NCBI GenBank assembly: GCA_026120185.1
Contig: JANUWF010001937.1
Location: 310,001-374,000, forward strand
DNA from: Voacanga thouarsii
Lineage: Eukaryota; Streptophyta; Magnoliopsida; Gentianales; Apocynaceae
DNA: 64,000 bases
Direction: 5' to 3'
Made by a program: the position numbers and the translations under genes. The notes below the pieces were generated by a model that worked only from the letters and a program-made list of their open reading frames with translations, was not told where the DNA came from and made no database searches. Positions 45,939 through 58,200 of the stretch are shown piece after piece (the first letter of the stretch is position 1; every line of letters starts with the position of its first letter).

Positions 45939-46700
45939 TTAGAGTAAATGGGACATGTAAAAAATACTCATACTTTCTATATGACTTTCAAAAATAGTTA
46001 CAAGTAAACTTTTAGTAAAAGGATCAGCAAGATTTTCAGCAGAAGAAATCTTGCACGCTTCTACATCTCCACGTTGAACAATCTCCCTAAGTAGATGATA
46101 TTTACGTTCAATGTGTTTACCACGCTGATGGCTGCGTGGTTCTTTTGCATTTGCCACTGTACCACTGTTGTCATAGTATAAACTAATGGCATGAGATGCA
46201 GAAGGAACTACTTCAAGTTCTATCAAGAACTTCTTCAACCATACTGCCTCTTTAGCTACTTCACAAGTTGCCACATATTCAGCTTCCATTGTAGAGCCAG
46301 CAATACAAGATTATCTGATACTTTTCCACACAACTGCACCACCACCTAAGGTGAAAATAGAGCTTGAGGTGGACTTGTAAAGATATCTATCAGCTTGAAA
46401 ATCAGAATCAGTGTAATCTATAGGTACCAATTCTAAAGCTGAGTAAACTAGCATATATCCTCGAGTTCTACGAAGATACTTGAATATATGCTTCACTGTT
46501 GTCCAGCGTTCCGGTCCTGGGTTTGACTGATATATACTGACCATCCCAATGGCATGACAAATGTCTGGACGAGTACAAAGCATAGCATACATGAAACTTC
46601 TTACAGTTGATACAAATGGAACTCGTTTCATGTACTCAACTTCGTTAGGAGTTTTAGAACTATGCTTCTGAGATAACTAAATTCCATGTCTAAAAGACAA
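45939..46700 (-). pseudogene. Copia D RNase H and RT C-terminus
   Basis: Blocks: RPDICHAIGMVSIYQSNPGP, HIFKYLRRTRGYMLVY, TDSDFQADRYLYKSTS, MEAEYVATCEVAKEAVWLKK, LYYDNSGTVANAKEPRSHQR, HIERKYHLLREIVQRGDVEA, ENLADPFTKSL. Well preserved apart from stops near 46305 and at the join with the RT. RNase H removes the RNA strand during cDNA synthesis. Confidence 0.9.
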
Positions 46701-47140
46701 TTGACTTTTTTTGGAATTTTGCATAGAAAATCTCATCAGTATTTTGTCATTATATGAAGCTTGAGATAAAGCTATCTGTCTGTTCTTTCTATCTCAAAGG
46801 ATCTGAATGCCCAGAACATATCTTGCTTCTCCCAAATCCTTCATATCAAATTGTTTACCTAACCAACTTTTCACCAATGTTAATGTTCTTACATCATTTC
46901 CAATGAGAAGGATGTCATCAACATACAATCTGAGAAAAATCACATTACTATCTATAATTCTCTTATAGACACAAGGTTCATCATGATGCTGATTAAAACC
47001 ATAAGTTTTAATGGCTTGATGAAGCCTGATATTCCAAGATCTAGATGCTTATTTAAGCTCATATATGGACCTATTCAACTTACAAACTTTTTCTTCTTGA
47101 CCTTCTTAGATAAAACTATCTGGCTGTACCATGTAGATAC
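46701..47140 (-). pseudogene. Copia D RT, palm and downstream (left of element E)
   Basis: Minus-strand: EEKVCKLNRSIYELK, ASRSWNIRLHQAIK, DEPCVYKRIIDS, VIFLRLYVDDILLIGND (Y-V-D-D intact), QFDMKDLGEARYVLGI, IALSQASYNDKIL. Single-base stops in Gln codons and one or two frameshifts. It continues at 56919 beyond element E: CIYMVQPD is split by the insertion. Confidence 0.88.
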
Positions 47141-49158
47141 TGACAGGCAGAAACAGAGGAGCATGCTTAAACGAAAAAAAATAGAGGAAAAAAAACGCAA
47201 GCCTTAAAGGCCGCACAGAAGCGTTAAGATCATACCTTTGCACGCTTTAAACCTACTAGATTGAGTAGGAGTTGATTGGACGACAGGAATCGCTTCGCCT
47301 TACCCACTTGAAGAAGCTTTCGGTTGAAAACCCGCTAACCTCCTACTTTGCCTTGTTTGCATGAACGCCAAGCCTTTCAGCTCTCAGAATATGCCACTGC
47401 CCAACCTCTAGTCGGTGAACACAACGGTGAAGAAGAACGGTCTCAAGTCACCTTGGTTCTCTTGCTATTGGTTAGCAAAGTTGTAAGGAGAACAAACAGA
47501 GGTGAGGAGACATGAGAGAGAGAGAGCTACGCGACTCTTGTTGTTGTTAGGGAGATTAGGGTTTTTCTTTCTCTAGAGACTTGTTTGGTTAGCCAAAACT
47601 AGGTCTCTAATTATCTGATAAATATATCCCCGGGATATCATATTTCAAACACCCGGATGTTATCCGGAGAATAAGTTTGACTTAACCCTAAACTCATCTG
47701 AATCGTATCTAGAAAAAACCTTACGGCCCAAGCTATTGGGCCGAAATAATATTTATTATTTTCCTTGGACCCAAAAGGCCCAAAATAATAAACATTAATT
47801 ATTTATTTCATGGGCTTATATAAATAACCCAATAAATAATTAATGAGCCCAAATGAACTGAAATAATTCATCTTCAATTATTTATTTCTTGGGCTTATAT
47901 AAATAACCCAATAAATAATTAAACATTAATTATTTCCCCTAATTTAAGCCCAGGTTAATTTCCTAATTATTCATACTGGACATAGGCCTTGAATAATTAA
48001 TTAACTAATTAAACCAGATAATTAATTTCTCTCACATCCTATTTTTATTTATTTATTTATTTTATTCCAGTCTAATAATAAATTAGACATCCTGAATTAA
48101 ATAAAATAAAATAAAATAAAATCCTCTTGAACTGAGACCAATTCCTCAACCCAAAATTAGTTAGGACTTATGGGATATTCCAAGGACCAAAAAGACACAT
48201 CGCCTTGGCTGCTAAAATGACCAAAATACTCCTGCTATATAAATAGCTGTATTTTACATTTTAAATATTTCCTAATATCACCATAAGAAAATATTGACCC
48301 CAAGGACAATGCTGTATTAGCAAAGTCTCCGACATACATGTGAAATGACTAAAATACCCCTCTACACATCGTCGTACATTTAGAGAGGAAGAAGTGTACT
48401 AACATCCCTCTAAATGACATCTACCATCCTTAGGCTTCTAGTCCAATGATCCATGACTTCCTGGAGTGTTTCCGCTTTCCAAGGGAGCTATCCTAAAGCA
48501 CACATTTGAGTTATGTTTCCCAGGGCCCTGGACATTTTAGACCATTCGGACAACCACAAGGGGCGATATAGCGTAGAAACTATCTTGTACAAGTCTGTCT
48601 TAGCTAACTAGTTACATATACCCAATACACAAGTATATTGGTTCTACTATAGAACCTTAATTATAGCATATCAAAGCATATGCTTCCAGCTTCATCAGAC
48701 CACCAACTCATACTCAAGTAGTAGAGTACTAGTCCACGCTGTAGCGGTAGTAGTCTAGGTTTCTATCATATAGTACTTTTAGAAACCACTACTACAGGTC
48801 CTGTCCTACGTATTCGAAATACGCTTATGTGATGAAGTGAGTGGACTACTCACTGGCTAAAGGTAAGCCATTCCCCATTTAGAATTCATAACATAATAAC
48901 CTAAATATGATGAGATTCACAGTCTCATCAATAGGTTAAGAACAAATGTTTATGTGTTAAATAACCCGTGATCCATACCTTATTTTGAAAGACCACCATT
49001 CACATGGATCACTTATCTAAACACAATGGGTCTATTCCGAACGAAAATTGTGTACAAACAAAAAGTAAATTCACAAACAATTTTTGAAAATAAATTCTTT
49101 TATTAAAATATTCGATTTTACATCAGAACCCTAGTCTTAGAGGGCATACAATCCAACA
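47141..49158 (-). repeat. 3' LTR of Copia E
   Basis: On the minus strand TGTTGGATTGTATGCCC (49158) to ...TTTCTGCCTGTCA (47141), 2,018 bp. A short run of 'aaaat' repeats occurs near 48095-48122, and 'gggcttatataaataaccca' recurs twice (about 47813 and 47893), the tatataaata being a likely TATA box. The frame at 46983-47207 spans the border and is not a gene. Confidence 0.94.
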
Positions 49159-49176
49159 ATCTCCCACTTGCACTAT
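49159..49176 (-). other. Polypurine tract of Copia E
   Basis: The minus strand reads ATAGTGCAAGTGGGAGAT immediately before the 3' LTR, a standard Copia tract. Confidence 0.8.
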
Positions 49177-49199
49177 AAGACTAGGTAAGTCCATAGGTG

Positions 49200-49737
49200 C
49201 CCACCCCTATGGCGTCTAAGTATCTCTTGAAGATTTTCTCAGCCAAAGGCTTGGTGAATAGATCTGCTAAATTATTTTATGAGGTAATATGTTTCACCAC
49301 GACTTCCCGTCTCTGGATAAAATCCCGGATCAAGTGGTACTTCCTCTCGATGTGTTTCCCCTTCTTGTGGTTCTGAGGCTCCTTAGATTGCGATACTGTT
49401 TCAGTGTTGTCGCAATACATCACAATTGGCCTGTCTATATGTGGTATGACTCCAAGTTCTGAAAGGAACTTCCGGAGCCAAACTGCTTCCTTGGACGCCT
49501 CTGAAGCTGCCACATACTCAGCTTCCATGGTTGAGTCAGCAATACAAGACTGCTTGATACTTCTCCATAAAATTGCTCCTCCAGACAAGGTGAAGACATA
49601 TCCACTAGTGGATTTTCTCTCATCCTTTTCTGCCTGGAAGTCTAAGTCGTGTATCCTGTAGGAACCAAATCATCAGCCCTGTAAACCAGCATATAATCTC
49701 TCGTTCCCTTGAGGTACTTGAGAATATGCTTTACAGC
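49200..49737 (-). pseudogene. Copia E RNase H
   Basis: Blocks: SGGAILWRSIKQSCIADSTM, EAEYVAASEASKEAVWLRKF, IVMYCDNTETVSQSKEPQNH, HIERKYHLIRDFIQRREVVV, HITS, then a stop followed by NLADLFTKPLAEKIF. An extra frameshift lies near 49640. Near-complete compared with Copia RNase H domains. Confidence 0.92.
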
Positions 49738-50760
49738 TTACCAATGAACCTCCCCAGGGTTTGACTGATATCTGCTAACTAATCCCACGGCAAAGCAGAT
49801 ATCTGGCCTAGTACACAGCATGGCGTACATGAGACTTCCGACAGCCGAAGCGTAGGGAATCCTACTCATTCTATCTTTTTCTTCTTGAGACTTAGGATAG
49901 TCCCTTGAAGAAAATGACAACCCATGTCTGCAAGGGATTAGAGCTCCCTTGTATGAGTTCATGCTGTACTTGGCCAGCATCTTGTTAATGTATGTTGCTT
50001 GGGATAACCCTAACATTCTCTGCTTCCTATTTCTAAGAAGCCTAGTCCCGAGAATGTAGCTGTCTTCTCCCAAGTCCTTCATACTGAATTGACTAGATAG
50101 CCAAACCTTTGTAGACGACAATGTCCCTACATCATTTCCAATGAGTAGAATGTCATCCACATACAGGACAAGAAAAAACACATTAATGCCTTCAAGTTTC
50201 CTGTACACACATAGTTCATCTTCATTTTGAATAAAATCATCAGACTTTACAGTCTCATCAAAACGAATGTTCCATGCTCTCGATGCTTGCTTAAGTCTAT
50301 AAATGGACTTCTTAAGCTTGCAAACCATATGTTTCTGGCCTTCAGCAATGAAGCCTTCCGGTTGGGACATATAGATGTCTTCGCTAAGATGGCCATTTAA
50401 GAATGCCGTCTTGGCATCCATTTGCCATATCTCGTAGTCATAATGACATGGGATGGCAAGGAGGATGCGGATGGATTTAAGCATGGCTACCGGAGAAAAT
50501 GTTTCCTCATAGTCGATTCTCTCTTTCTGAGTATACCCTTTCGCCACAAGCCTAGCTTTGAAGGTTTCCACCTTGCCATCCGCTCCCCTCTTTCTCTTGT
50601 ACACCTACTTGCACCCAATGGGTTTTATCCTTTCAGCTGAAGCTTCAAGATCCCAAACTTGATTGAGGTACATAGACTCAATCTCGGCTTTTATTGCTTC
50701 ATGCCACAGATTTGCATTGACATCAGCAATAGCTTCTTCATATCTAGTGGGGTCTTATTC
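49738..50760 (-). pseudogene. Copia E reverse transcriptase
   Basis: The longest open stretch in the window (288 codons, 50604-49738). Blocks: VYKRKRGADGKVETFKARLV, AKGYTQKERIDYEETFSPVA, YEIWQMDAKTAFLNGHLSED, IYMSQPEGFIAEGQKHMVCK, LKKSIYRLKQASRAWNIRFD, VFFLVLYVDDILLIGND with the catalytic Y-V-D-D, QFSMKDLGEDSYILGTRLL, SLMYAMLCTRPDICFAVGLV. A stop replaces Trp just upstream (50605-50607) in the 'G-C-K-W-V-Y-K' block, so the frame begins there by chance at Met. Confidence 0.95.
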
Positions 50761-51800
50761 CTGATGGTCGAAAACCAGCTCAAAGGCTTATCCAGCCCAT
50801 CTATCCGGAACCCTAAACACTCTCCCACTACGACGAGGCTCCATTTGCACAGGCTCTTGAGGCTGTGCCTCTTCTTGTTCCACAATCGGGTCAGAAGAAG
50901 TTGATTTCGTAGATAACTTCTCCTCAAGTTCCAACCTCGTTGAACCTTTAGTGGAAGTACTTTGATCATCTTCCAAGTATCTAGCATTGGTACTGACTAG
51001 TACATTTTGCTCATTGGGATGATAAAAGTAACCTCCTTTTGTCCTTTTTGGATAGCCAACAAAATAGCATAATTCTGATCTTGGTTCCAACTTGTCTTTC
51101 TTAACCAATACATAAGTTGGATAACCCCAAATCCTGAGATGATTCAGACTCGGCTTACGCCCAGTCTACATCTTATAGGGAGTCCTAGGTATTGACTTGG
51201 AAGGCACCAAGTTCAGAATATATGCCGATGTCTCCAGGGCATATCCCTAAAATGACACTGGAAGAGTAGCATGAGACATCATGCTTCGGACCATTTCCAT
51301 CAATGTCCTGTTCCTTCTCTCAGCTACTCCGTTCTGCTGAGGTGTTCTCGACGTAGAGAATTGGGATACTATCCCATGATGTACCATGTAGTCATTGAAT
51401 TCACCTAGGAGGTACTCTCCACCACGATCCGATCGTAAGGTTTTGATTAATTTACCTGTCCGACGCTCCGCTTCAGCCTTAAACTCCTTGAACTTGTCAA
51501 AAGAGTCAGACTTGCGTCTCATCAGGTAAATGTAACCATACCTCATACAATCATCCGTGAAAGTGATGAAGTACTCAAAACCTCTTCTCGCTGGTGTAGA
51601 CAATGGACCACACACATCAGTGTGAACAAGACTCAACATCTTCTTGGCTCTATCCGCCTTTGGTGTAAAAGACCTTTTGGTCATCTTTCCCATCAGGCAG
51701 GATTCACACTGAGGCCAACTTTCCAATCTCAATGAGCCCAAAGGCCCATCATGGATTAGCCTCTGAATCCTGGTTGAGTTAATATGACTCAACCTTAGAT
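50761..51800 (-). pseudogene. Copia E integrase
   Basis: HINSTRIQRLIHDGPLGSLR and CESCLMGKMTKRSF give the zinc-binding HHCC region. The catalytic core has both Asp residues: SLVHTDVCGPLSTPARRGFE and ITFTDDCMRYGYIYLM. The Glu region is RTPQQNGVAERRNRTLMEMV. After a short broken stretch near 51245 the C-terminal part has PSLNHLRIWGYPTYVLVKKD-type sequence, LCYFVGYPKRTKGGYFYHPN, RRSGRVFRVPDRW. A stop replaces Trp near 51168 (family Y-K-M-W-T-G-R). It would insert the cDNA. Confidence 0.92.
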
Positions 51801-52260
51801 GCCAAAGGTATGAATAATTGATATTGGTCTTTCTCTTCTTAGTTAAAGGTTAAGACTGAGGGTTATTTGATTGGTTGTTAATAGGGTTTAAAAAGAACAG
51901 ATTTCCTTACATATGCCCAGTATATAAAATTTCTCCATCTCTACAGATAGAAATACCAGAATGGAAAGATACAGAATATCCTTGATTTATAAGTTTTGCA
52001 ACTGAAATCAAATTCTGACGAAATCCAAGTACATATAAAACGTCTTTTAAAACCACTATTTTATTACAATAAAAAATAAGATCCAGCTCTCCCACTGTAA
52101 GGGCCCAAACTTGTACTCCATTACCCACTCGTAGCCCATGTTCGCCCTTCTTGAGTCTTCTAATCTTTCTAAACCCCTGCAAGGAGTTACAGATATGATC
52201 AGTAGCTCCTGAATCAACAATCCAAGTGGAAGTTGATCCTACCATTGATATAGACTCTAG
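51801..52260 (-). pseudogene. Copia E protease and GAG-pre-integrase
   Basis: STWIVDSGATDHICNSLQGF gives an intact aspartic protease site (D-S-G-A-T), followed by the pre-integrase segment LDLIFYCNKIVVLKDVLYVL, GFRQNLISVAKLINQGYSVS, GDGEILYTGHM-like end. One stop just after 51907. Confidence 0.92.
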
Positions 52261-53079
52261 ATAGAAAACATTACCTGTGGGGTTTTTCTTGGCTTGAAGA
52301 TCTGGACACTTCTTTTTCCAGTGTCCCTTCTTCCCACATTTGAAGCACTTGCCATTTGGTTTGTCCTTGGGCTGGGTCTTGGGCTAGGCTGCTGCATTCC
52401 CCTTCTTCCTTTTGAACTTTCTGGGTTTAGGCCTAGTCCTTGAGGAAGAAGCCTTAGCAATCATGGCCTTTGACTGCGGCTTCATGACCTTCTCCGCCAT
52501 CTAGAGCTCCTTCATCAATCCAATCAAACTCATGTTCAATTTGTTCATATTATAATTCAACTTGAACTGAGTGAAGGAACCCGGTAGAGATTCGAGAACC
52601 ATGTCCACTTGGCTCTCGAGGTCAATGACAGCCCCTAAGATTTCTGCCTCCTCGAAAGAATCAATCATCTTGAGCATATGCTCTTGGACTGATGCTCCCT
52701 CAGCTATCTTAGTTTTTATAATAGTTCGAAGAGCCTCCTGCCTTACGGGCCGGCTCTTGTCCGCAAACATAGTAGCCAATGATTGACTGATGCCATATGC
52801 AGAAGCCATGTGCTCGTGTTTTGACTGGAGCACATTAGACATAGAGGCTAACATATAGCAACGTGCCATTTCGTCTGCCTTCTTCCACGCCTTCTCAGCC
52901 TCTCGCTCTTCGGCGGTAGAACCTTCCCCGATAACAGGGCAGGTCTCATAAAGGACATACTTATACTCTTCGGTTGTGCGTATTATGTCCAGGTTCCTTT
53001 TTCAGTCCACATAGTTTAGACCCGTTAACTTATTCTCCCTGAGAATAACGGCCAATGGACTTAAAGAACCTCCCACCAT
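52261..53079 (-). pseudogene. Copia E gag
   Basis: The ATG at 53079-53077 gives MVGGSLSPLAVILRENKLTG and LNYVD with a stop in place of Trp, as aligned with B. UBN2-type gag follows: MARCYMLASMSNVLQSKHEH, LATMFADKSRPVRQEALRTI, GASVQEHMLKMIDSFEEAEI, MVLESLPGSFTQFKLNYNMN. After a stop at 52501-52503 comes a basic run and the knuckle CFKCGKKGHWKKKC (about 52311-52352), all four zinc ligands intact. Gag would form the particle; only two or three point mutations break it. Confidence 0.92.
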
Positions 53080-54878
53080 TTCTGAAAATTGAAAAATAAA
53101 AGAAAGAATTTAGTTTGTGAAAATAAAATAAAATTTGTGCACTGGAAATAATTTGGCTCTTAGAAAAATTGACATAGCTTATTAGGAAGATTAACAGTTC
53201 CATAAGCTAAGTGTATTGACCACCACAAATTAATTTCCCCTCTAGGTAACGATCTAGAGGATAATTCCATCGTGGGATGGCCGTTTCCTCTCATTTCCTA
53301 TGGACATACCTCGCACTATAACCTCCAACGTGGGTTGGTCGATCATAGTACGTGCCCCGGGTTATTAATTACTTCCTTCCATTAGATCTAGATCCTTGTG
53401 GTATCCCTATCCTATACGGGTTCACTCCTAGGGTGACGCAAGAGGACCCACGATCTTTAATGAGGACCGTGATGGAAGCCATGGGGCCGTTGGAATCTCT
53501 CTCCCACTTAGTCTTTTAAAATAAAGGTTTTTTGGAAAAATATCCTTTTGAAATTTCCAATAAGTTTTTCCTTAACTCAAAAATAAAATATCTAAGTCCA
53601 CTAAAATCTTTATGTCAAGGTTTATATCATTTGAGAGATTTTTTTCATGGACTAATTTTATTTAAGTTAAAACTTAATGACTTCAAAAAAAAAATTTCAA
53701 TTAAAACTTTCTAGAGACTTTGGTCTTTAGTTTATTTGACAAAACAATTTTTCTAGTGCAAAATAAAACAAAATGGCTCTTCATTTTAATTTACAAAAAT
53801 ATCTAAATCCAATATATTTTTTATGTCAAGGATTAAATCCTTAGAGAAAATATTCAAGGATTAATTTTTGTACAAATTAAAATAACCATTTAATTTTTGA
53901 AGAAAAATGTTTTTCTTGTCAAAAATGTTCCCAAAGACTTTGGTCTTTGAGAAAAGGCACACATAGGTACACCAAAAAAAAAAAATAGCATGCTAGAAAA
54001 TAGTAAACGTTTTCATGCTTTTCTATTTTTAAACCTAAGTGTTCAAATAATAGAATTAAATACATTAATTAATTAATTAATGATCTTGTTTAACCCTAAA
54101 ATCCCTTACTAATATTTTTCATACAAATATATTCCAAGAATATAAAAATATTAACTTCGCCTGGTATGGGATCTAAAACAAAAAATAGAAAAATAAAAAA
54201 ATAAAAAAAATAGCTAGCGGTCCACTGCACCGGTCGCACCGGATCCGCGCCCCGAATGGCCTGCGGTCCACTGTGCCGCACCGGATCGCCTTCCAGCCGC
54301 AGCCCATGGATCCGCCCGCGCCTGTGACCCCTTCTCCTCAACTGCCAACCCGTGTGCAACCCACGCACTCGCCCAATAACCCGCCACTCAACCCGCGCAA
54401 TTCAATTGCAAATTTGCAATTGAAAACGGCTCTATTTCCACGCAATCCGGCTCGGCTCCAAGGCGCGAACAACGCGGCTTCTGTCACAATTTCGGTAGCG
54501 GCTTGGCGGCGGCTCGACTTGGCTCAAACGGCTTAGGAACAGTTCTCTTCTTCGTTTTTTCTTCTTTTCCGCGCAAAATTGGCAGAGCCTTCTGTTCTTC
54601 GAATTTTGCTTATTTCTTTGGCTTCTTTGGACATTTTTACTTACAAAAACTCATCCAAAACAAAAACACAACCTCCTATACCCATTTAAATTGGGTTTAC
54701 ACGATCAAACATCGAAGCCAAAAATTTTTACAGAGATACCTATGCTTCAACGGTGAAGCTCACAGTGATGTTATCCCATACCAAAACAGCAAATGATCAC
54801 AGGTATAATCACCAAACAATCATCTTCTTTATTTTTATTAACTACCATGCTCCCTAAGTTGATCAAAGAACCATTGGC
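53080..54878 (-). other. Leader of Copia E with direct repeats and a GC-rich island
   Basis: 1.8 kb between PBS and gag. Read on the minus strand from 54878: AT-rich start, a GC-rich block (54216-54530) with an imperfect repeat of 'gcggtccactg', a pair of direct repeats (53797-53953 and 53577-53735) sharing the AATCCTTGACATA core with Copia B, a moderately GC block (53221-53520), and ATTTTCAG just before the gag ATG. The frames at 54096-54796 are composition effects. Confidence 0.6.
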
Positions 54879-54890
54879 TCTGATACCACA
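54879..54890 (-). promoter_or_regulatory. Primer binding site of Copia E (initiator tRNA-Met)
   Basis: The minus strand reads TGGTATCAGAGCC, three bases inside the 5' LTR. Confidence 0.92.
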
Positions 54891-54891
54891 T

Positions 54892-56918
54892 TGACGGGCA
54901 GAAACAGAGGAGTATGCTTAAACGAAAAAAAACAGAGGAAAAAAAAAAATGCAAGCCTTAAAGGCCGCACGAAAGCATTAAAATCATACATTTTCATGCT
55001 TTAAACCTACTAGGTTGAGTAGGAGTGGATTGAACGACAGGAATCGCTTTGCCTTGCCCACTTGAAGAAGCTTCCAGTTGAAAATTCACTAGCCTCCTAC
55101 TTCGCCTTGTTTGCATGAATGCCAAGCCTTTCAGCTCTTAGAATATGCCACTGCCCAACCTCTAGTCGGTGAACACAATGGTAAAGAAGAACGGTCTCAA
55201 CTCTCCTTGGTTCTCTTGCTATTGGTTAGCAAAGCTCCAAGGAGAACAAACAGAGGTGAGGAGACGTGAGAAAGGGAGAGCTGCGTGACTCTTGTTGTTG
55301 TTAGGGAGATTAGGGTTTTTCTTTCTCTAGAGACTTGTTTATTGGTCAGCCAAAACTAGGTCTCTGATTATCTGATAAACATATCCCCGGGATATCATAT
55401 TTCAAATACCCGGATGTTATCCTGAGAATAAGTTTGGCTTAACCCTAAACTCATCTGAACCGTATCTAGAAAAAATCCTACGGTCCAAGCTATTGGGGCC
55501 GAAATAATATTTATTATTTTCCTTTGACCCAAAAGGCCCAAAATAATAAACATTAATTATTTATTTCCTGGCTTATATAAATAACCCAACAAATAATTAA
55601 TGAGCCCAAATGAATCGAAATAATTAATCTTCAATTATTTATTTCTCGGGCTTATATAAATAACCCAATAAATAACTAAACATTAATTATTTCCCCTAGT
55701 TTAAGCCCAGGTTAAATTTCTAATTATTCATACTAGACCTAGGCCCTGAATAATTAATTAACCAATTAAACCAGATAATTAATTTCTCTCACCTCCTATT
55801 TTTATTTATTTATTTATTTATTTTATTCCAATCTAATAATAAATTAGACATAATGAATAAAATAAAATAAAATAAAATAAAATCCTCTTGAACTGAGACC
55901 AATTCCTCGACCCAAAATTACTTAGGACTTACGGGCTATTCCGAGGACCAAAAAGACACATCGCTTTGGCTGCTAAAATGACCAAAATACCCCTGCTATA
56001 TAAATAGTTGTATTTTGTATTTTAAATATTTTCTAATATCACCATAAGAAAATATTGACCCCAAGGACAATGCTGCATTAGCAAAGTCTCCGACCTACAG
56101 GTGAAATGACTATAATACCCCTCTACACATCGTTGTACATTTAGAGAGGAAGAAGTGTACTAACATCCCTCTAAATGACATCTACCATCTTTAGGCTTCT
56201 AGTCCAATGATCCACGACTTCCTGGAGTGTTTTCGCTTTCCAAGAGAGCTACCCTAAAGCACACATCCGAGTCATGTTTCCTAGGGCCCTGGACATTTTA
56301 GACTATTCGGACAACCACAAGGGGCGATATAGCGTAGAAACTATCTTGTACAAGTCTGTCTTAGCTAATTAGTTACATATACCCAATACACAAGTATATT
56401 GGTTCTACTATAGAACCTCAACTATAGCATATCAAAGCATATGCTTCCAGCTTCGTCAGACCACCAACTCATACTCAAGTAGTAGAGTACTAGTCCACGC
56501 TGCAACGGTAGTAGTCTAGGTTTCTATCATATAGTACTTTTAGAAACCACTACTACAGGTCATGTCCTATGTATTCGAAATACGCTTATGTCATAAGTGA
56601 GTGGACTACTCACTGGCTAAAGGTAGGCCATTCTCCATTTGGAATTCATAACATAATAACCTAAACATGATGAGATTCCCAGTCTCATCAATAGGTTAAG
56701 AACAAATGTTTATGTGTTAAATAACCCGTGATCCATACCTTACTGTGAAAGACCACCATTCACATAGATCACTTATTCAAACACAATGGGTCTGTTCCGA
56801 ACGAAAATTGTGCACAATCAAAAAGTAAATTCACGAACAATTTTTGAAAATAATTTTTTTTATTAAAATATTCGATTTTATATCAGAAACCTAGTCTAAG
56901 AGGGCATACAATCCAACA
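54892..56918 (-). repeat. 5' LTR of Copia E
   Basis: Aligns end to end with 47141-49158; 2,027 bp. Differences are mostly transitions and small indels. Confidence 0.95.
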
Positions 56919-57270
56919 GATACATTTGTCAAGATTTCCATTAAGGAAAGCTATCTTGACGTCCATTTGCTATACTTCATAGTCGAAGTGAGCTACAATG
57001 GATAGGAGGATTCTTATAGATGTTAGCATGGCCATAGGTGAGAAGGTTTCCTCAAGGTTTCCTCATAGTTAATACCTTCTCATTGGGTATAACCCATAGC
57101 AACCAATCTAACTTTGAAAGTTTCCACTTTCTCGTCTACTCCTCTCTTTTTTTTTTTTTTTTTTGTAGACCCATTTGCATCCAATAGGTTTTACCCTATT
57201 AGGCAGGTCCACAAGTTTTCAGACGGAGTTAGTGTACATAGATTTCATTTCTGAATCCATTGCACTCTTC
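56919..57270 (-). pseudogene. Copia D RT, N-terminal part (right of element E)
   Basis: Minus-strand: KTYVDLPNRVKPIGCKWVYK (in pieces), VDEKVETFKVRLVAMGYTQ, LTSIRILLSIVAHFDYEVXQ, DVKIAFLNGNLDKCI, then the join to 47140. It contains a T16 run (57150-57166) and a local duplication of 'aaggtttcctca' (57044-57067). Confidence 0.85.
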
Positions 57271-58200
57271 TAATGGTCTGCGTCTATATCCTCTACAGCT
57301 TCTTTATACGTGGCGGGATCCTCTTCTTCCTCAAAAAAGATTGCTTGAAAAGCTTCTCCATAGAGTAAGTATCTAGAGGGACGTTGAATGACTCTCCCAC
57401 TACGTCTAAGCTGTGGAGGTTCTTGGATGATTGGACTTTCCTCCTCCTCGTTGACTGGAACTAGATCTTCTGATTCCTCAACGACTAGATTTTGAACAGG
57501 GGCAGGAGGTTCTTCCACTCTATGTGCCGAAGAGCCAGTGGGCATAGAATGTGTAACATCTATTTCTCTCCTACTACAATCTGGCATGTTAAGTGGCATA
57601 GATACGAATCTTTCACGTGAATCTTGAGTATGGGTTTTTGTAACCATTTGCTTGGGATTATCTCCCTTGGTTTCATCTAAAATAACCCTACTCTTAGATC
57701 CTCGTTCTTCTATGTACTTGTCCTTTAAAAAAAATTGCATTTGTGCTTACAAATATTTTCTTATTTTGAGGACTATAGAAATAGTATCCCCTTGTTCCTT
57801 TTGGATACCCAACAAACAAACATAAATTTGATCGTAATTCCATCTTATCCATCTTTCCCTTTAGCACATATGCAGGACAATCCCAAATCCGGATGTGTGT
57901 CAAATTAGGCTTCCACCCATTCCACAATTCCAATGGAGTCTTAGGGATAGACTTTGATGGAACTATATTCAATATATATGTCGCAGTTTGTATAGTATAT
58001 TCCCAAGAGGATGTACTAAGTGTAGAGAAGCCTAGCATTGTTCTGACCATGTCTAATAAGGTCTTGTTTCTCCTTTTTGCCACTCCATTTTGTTGAGAAG
58101 TGCCAGGTGCACTTAGTTAAGATAAAATTCCATTTTCTGACAAGTAAGATCTAAAGTCATGGGATAGATATTCTCCACCTCGATTAGATCAAAGTGTCTT
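57270..58200 (-). pseudogene. Copia D integrase C-terminus and linker
   Basis: GTSQQNGVAKRRNKTLLDMV, RTMLGFSTLSTSSWEYTIQT, ATYILNIVPSKSIPKTPLEL, WNGWKPNLTHIRIWDCPAYV, LCLFVGYPKGTRGYYFYSPQ, then the acidic linker and RRSGRVIQRPSRYLLYGEAF. The integrase Glu region lies just upstream of 'QQNG'. Two overlapping frames between 57694 and 57740 show a 1-base shift at an A run. Confidence 0.9.

Larger units (their letters stand above)
47141..56918 (-). mobile_element. Element E: nearly complete Ty1/Copia retrotransposon
   Basis: LTRs 47141-49158 (3') and 54892-56918 (5'), initiator-Met PBS, leader, gag, protease, integrase, RT, RNase H and polypurine tract are all present on the minus strand. A perfect GATAC duplication flanks it (47136-47140 and 56919-56923), and Copia D's RT reads through when it is set aside. 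The LTRs are visibly more alike than those of A or B and coding is broken by only about ten single-base stops and few frameshifts, so it is the youngest complete element here. Catalytic sites of protease, integrase and RT are intact. Confidence 0.95.

Noticed and set aside
46983..47207. Plus-strand frame of 74 codons
   Set aside because: It crosses from Copia D's RT (antisense) into the Copia E LTR.
54096..54796. Three frames in the GC-rich part of the Copia E leader
   Set aside because: Pro/Arg-rich composition effect; no start context, no domain, located between PBS and gag.
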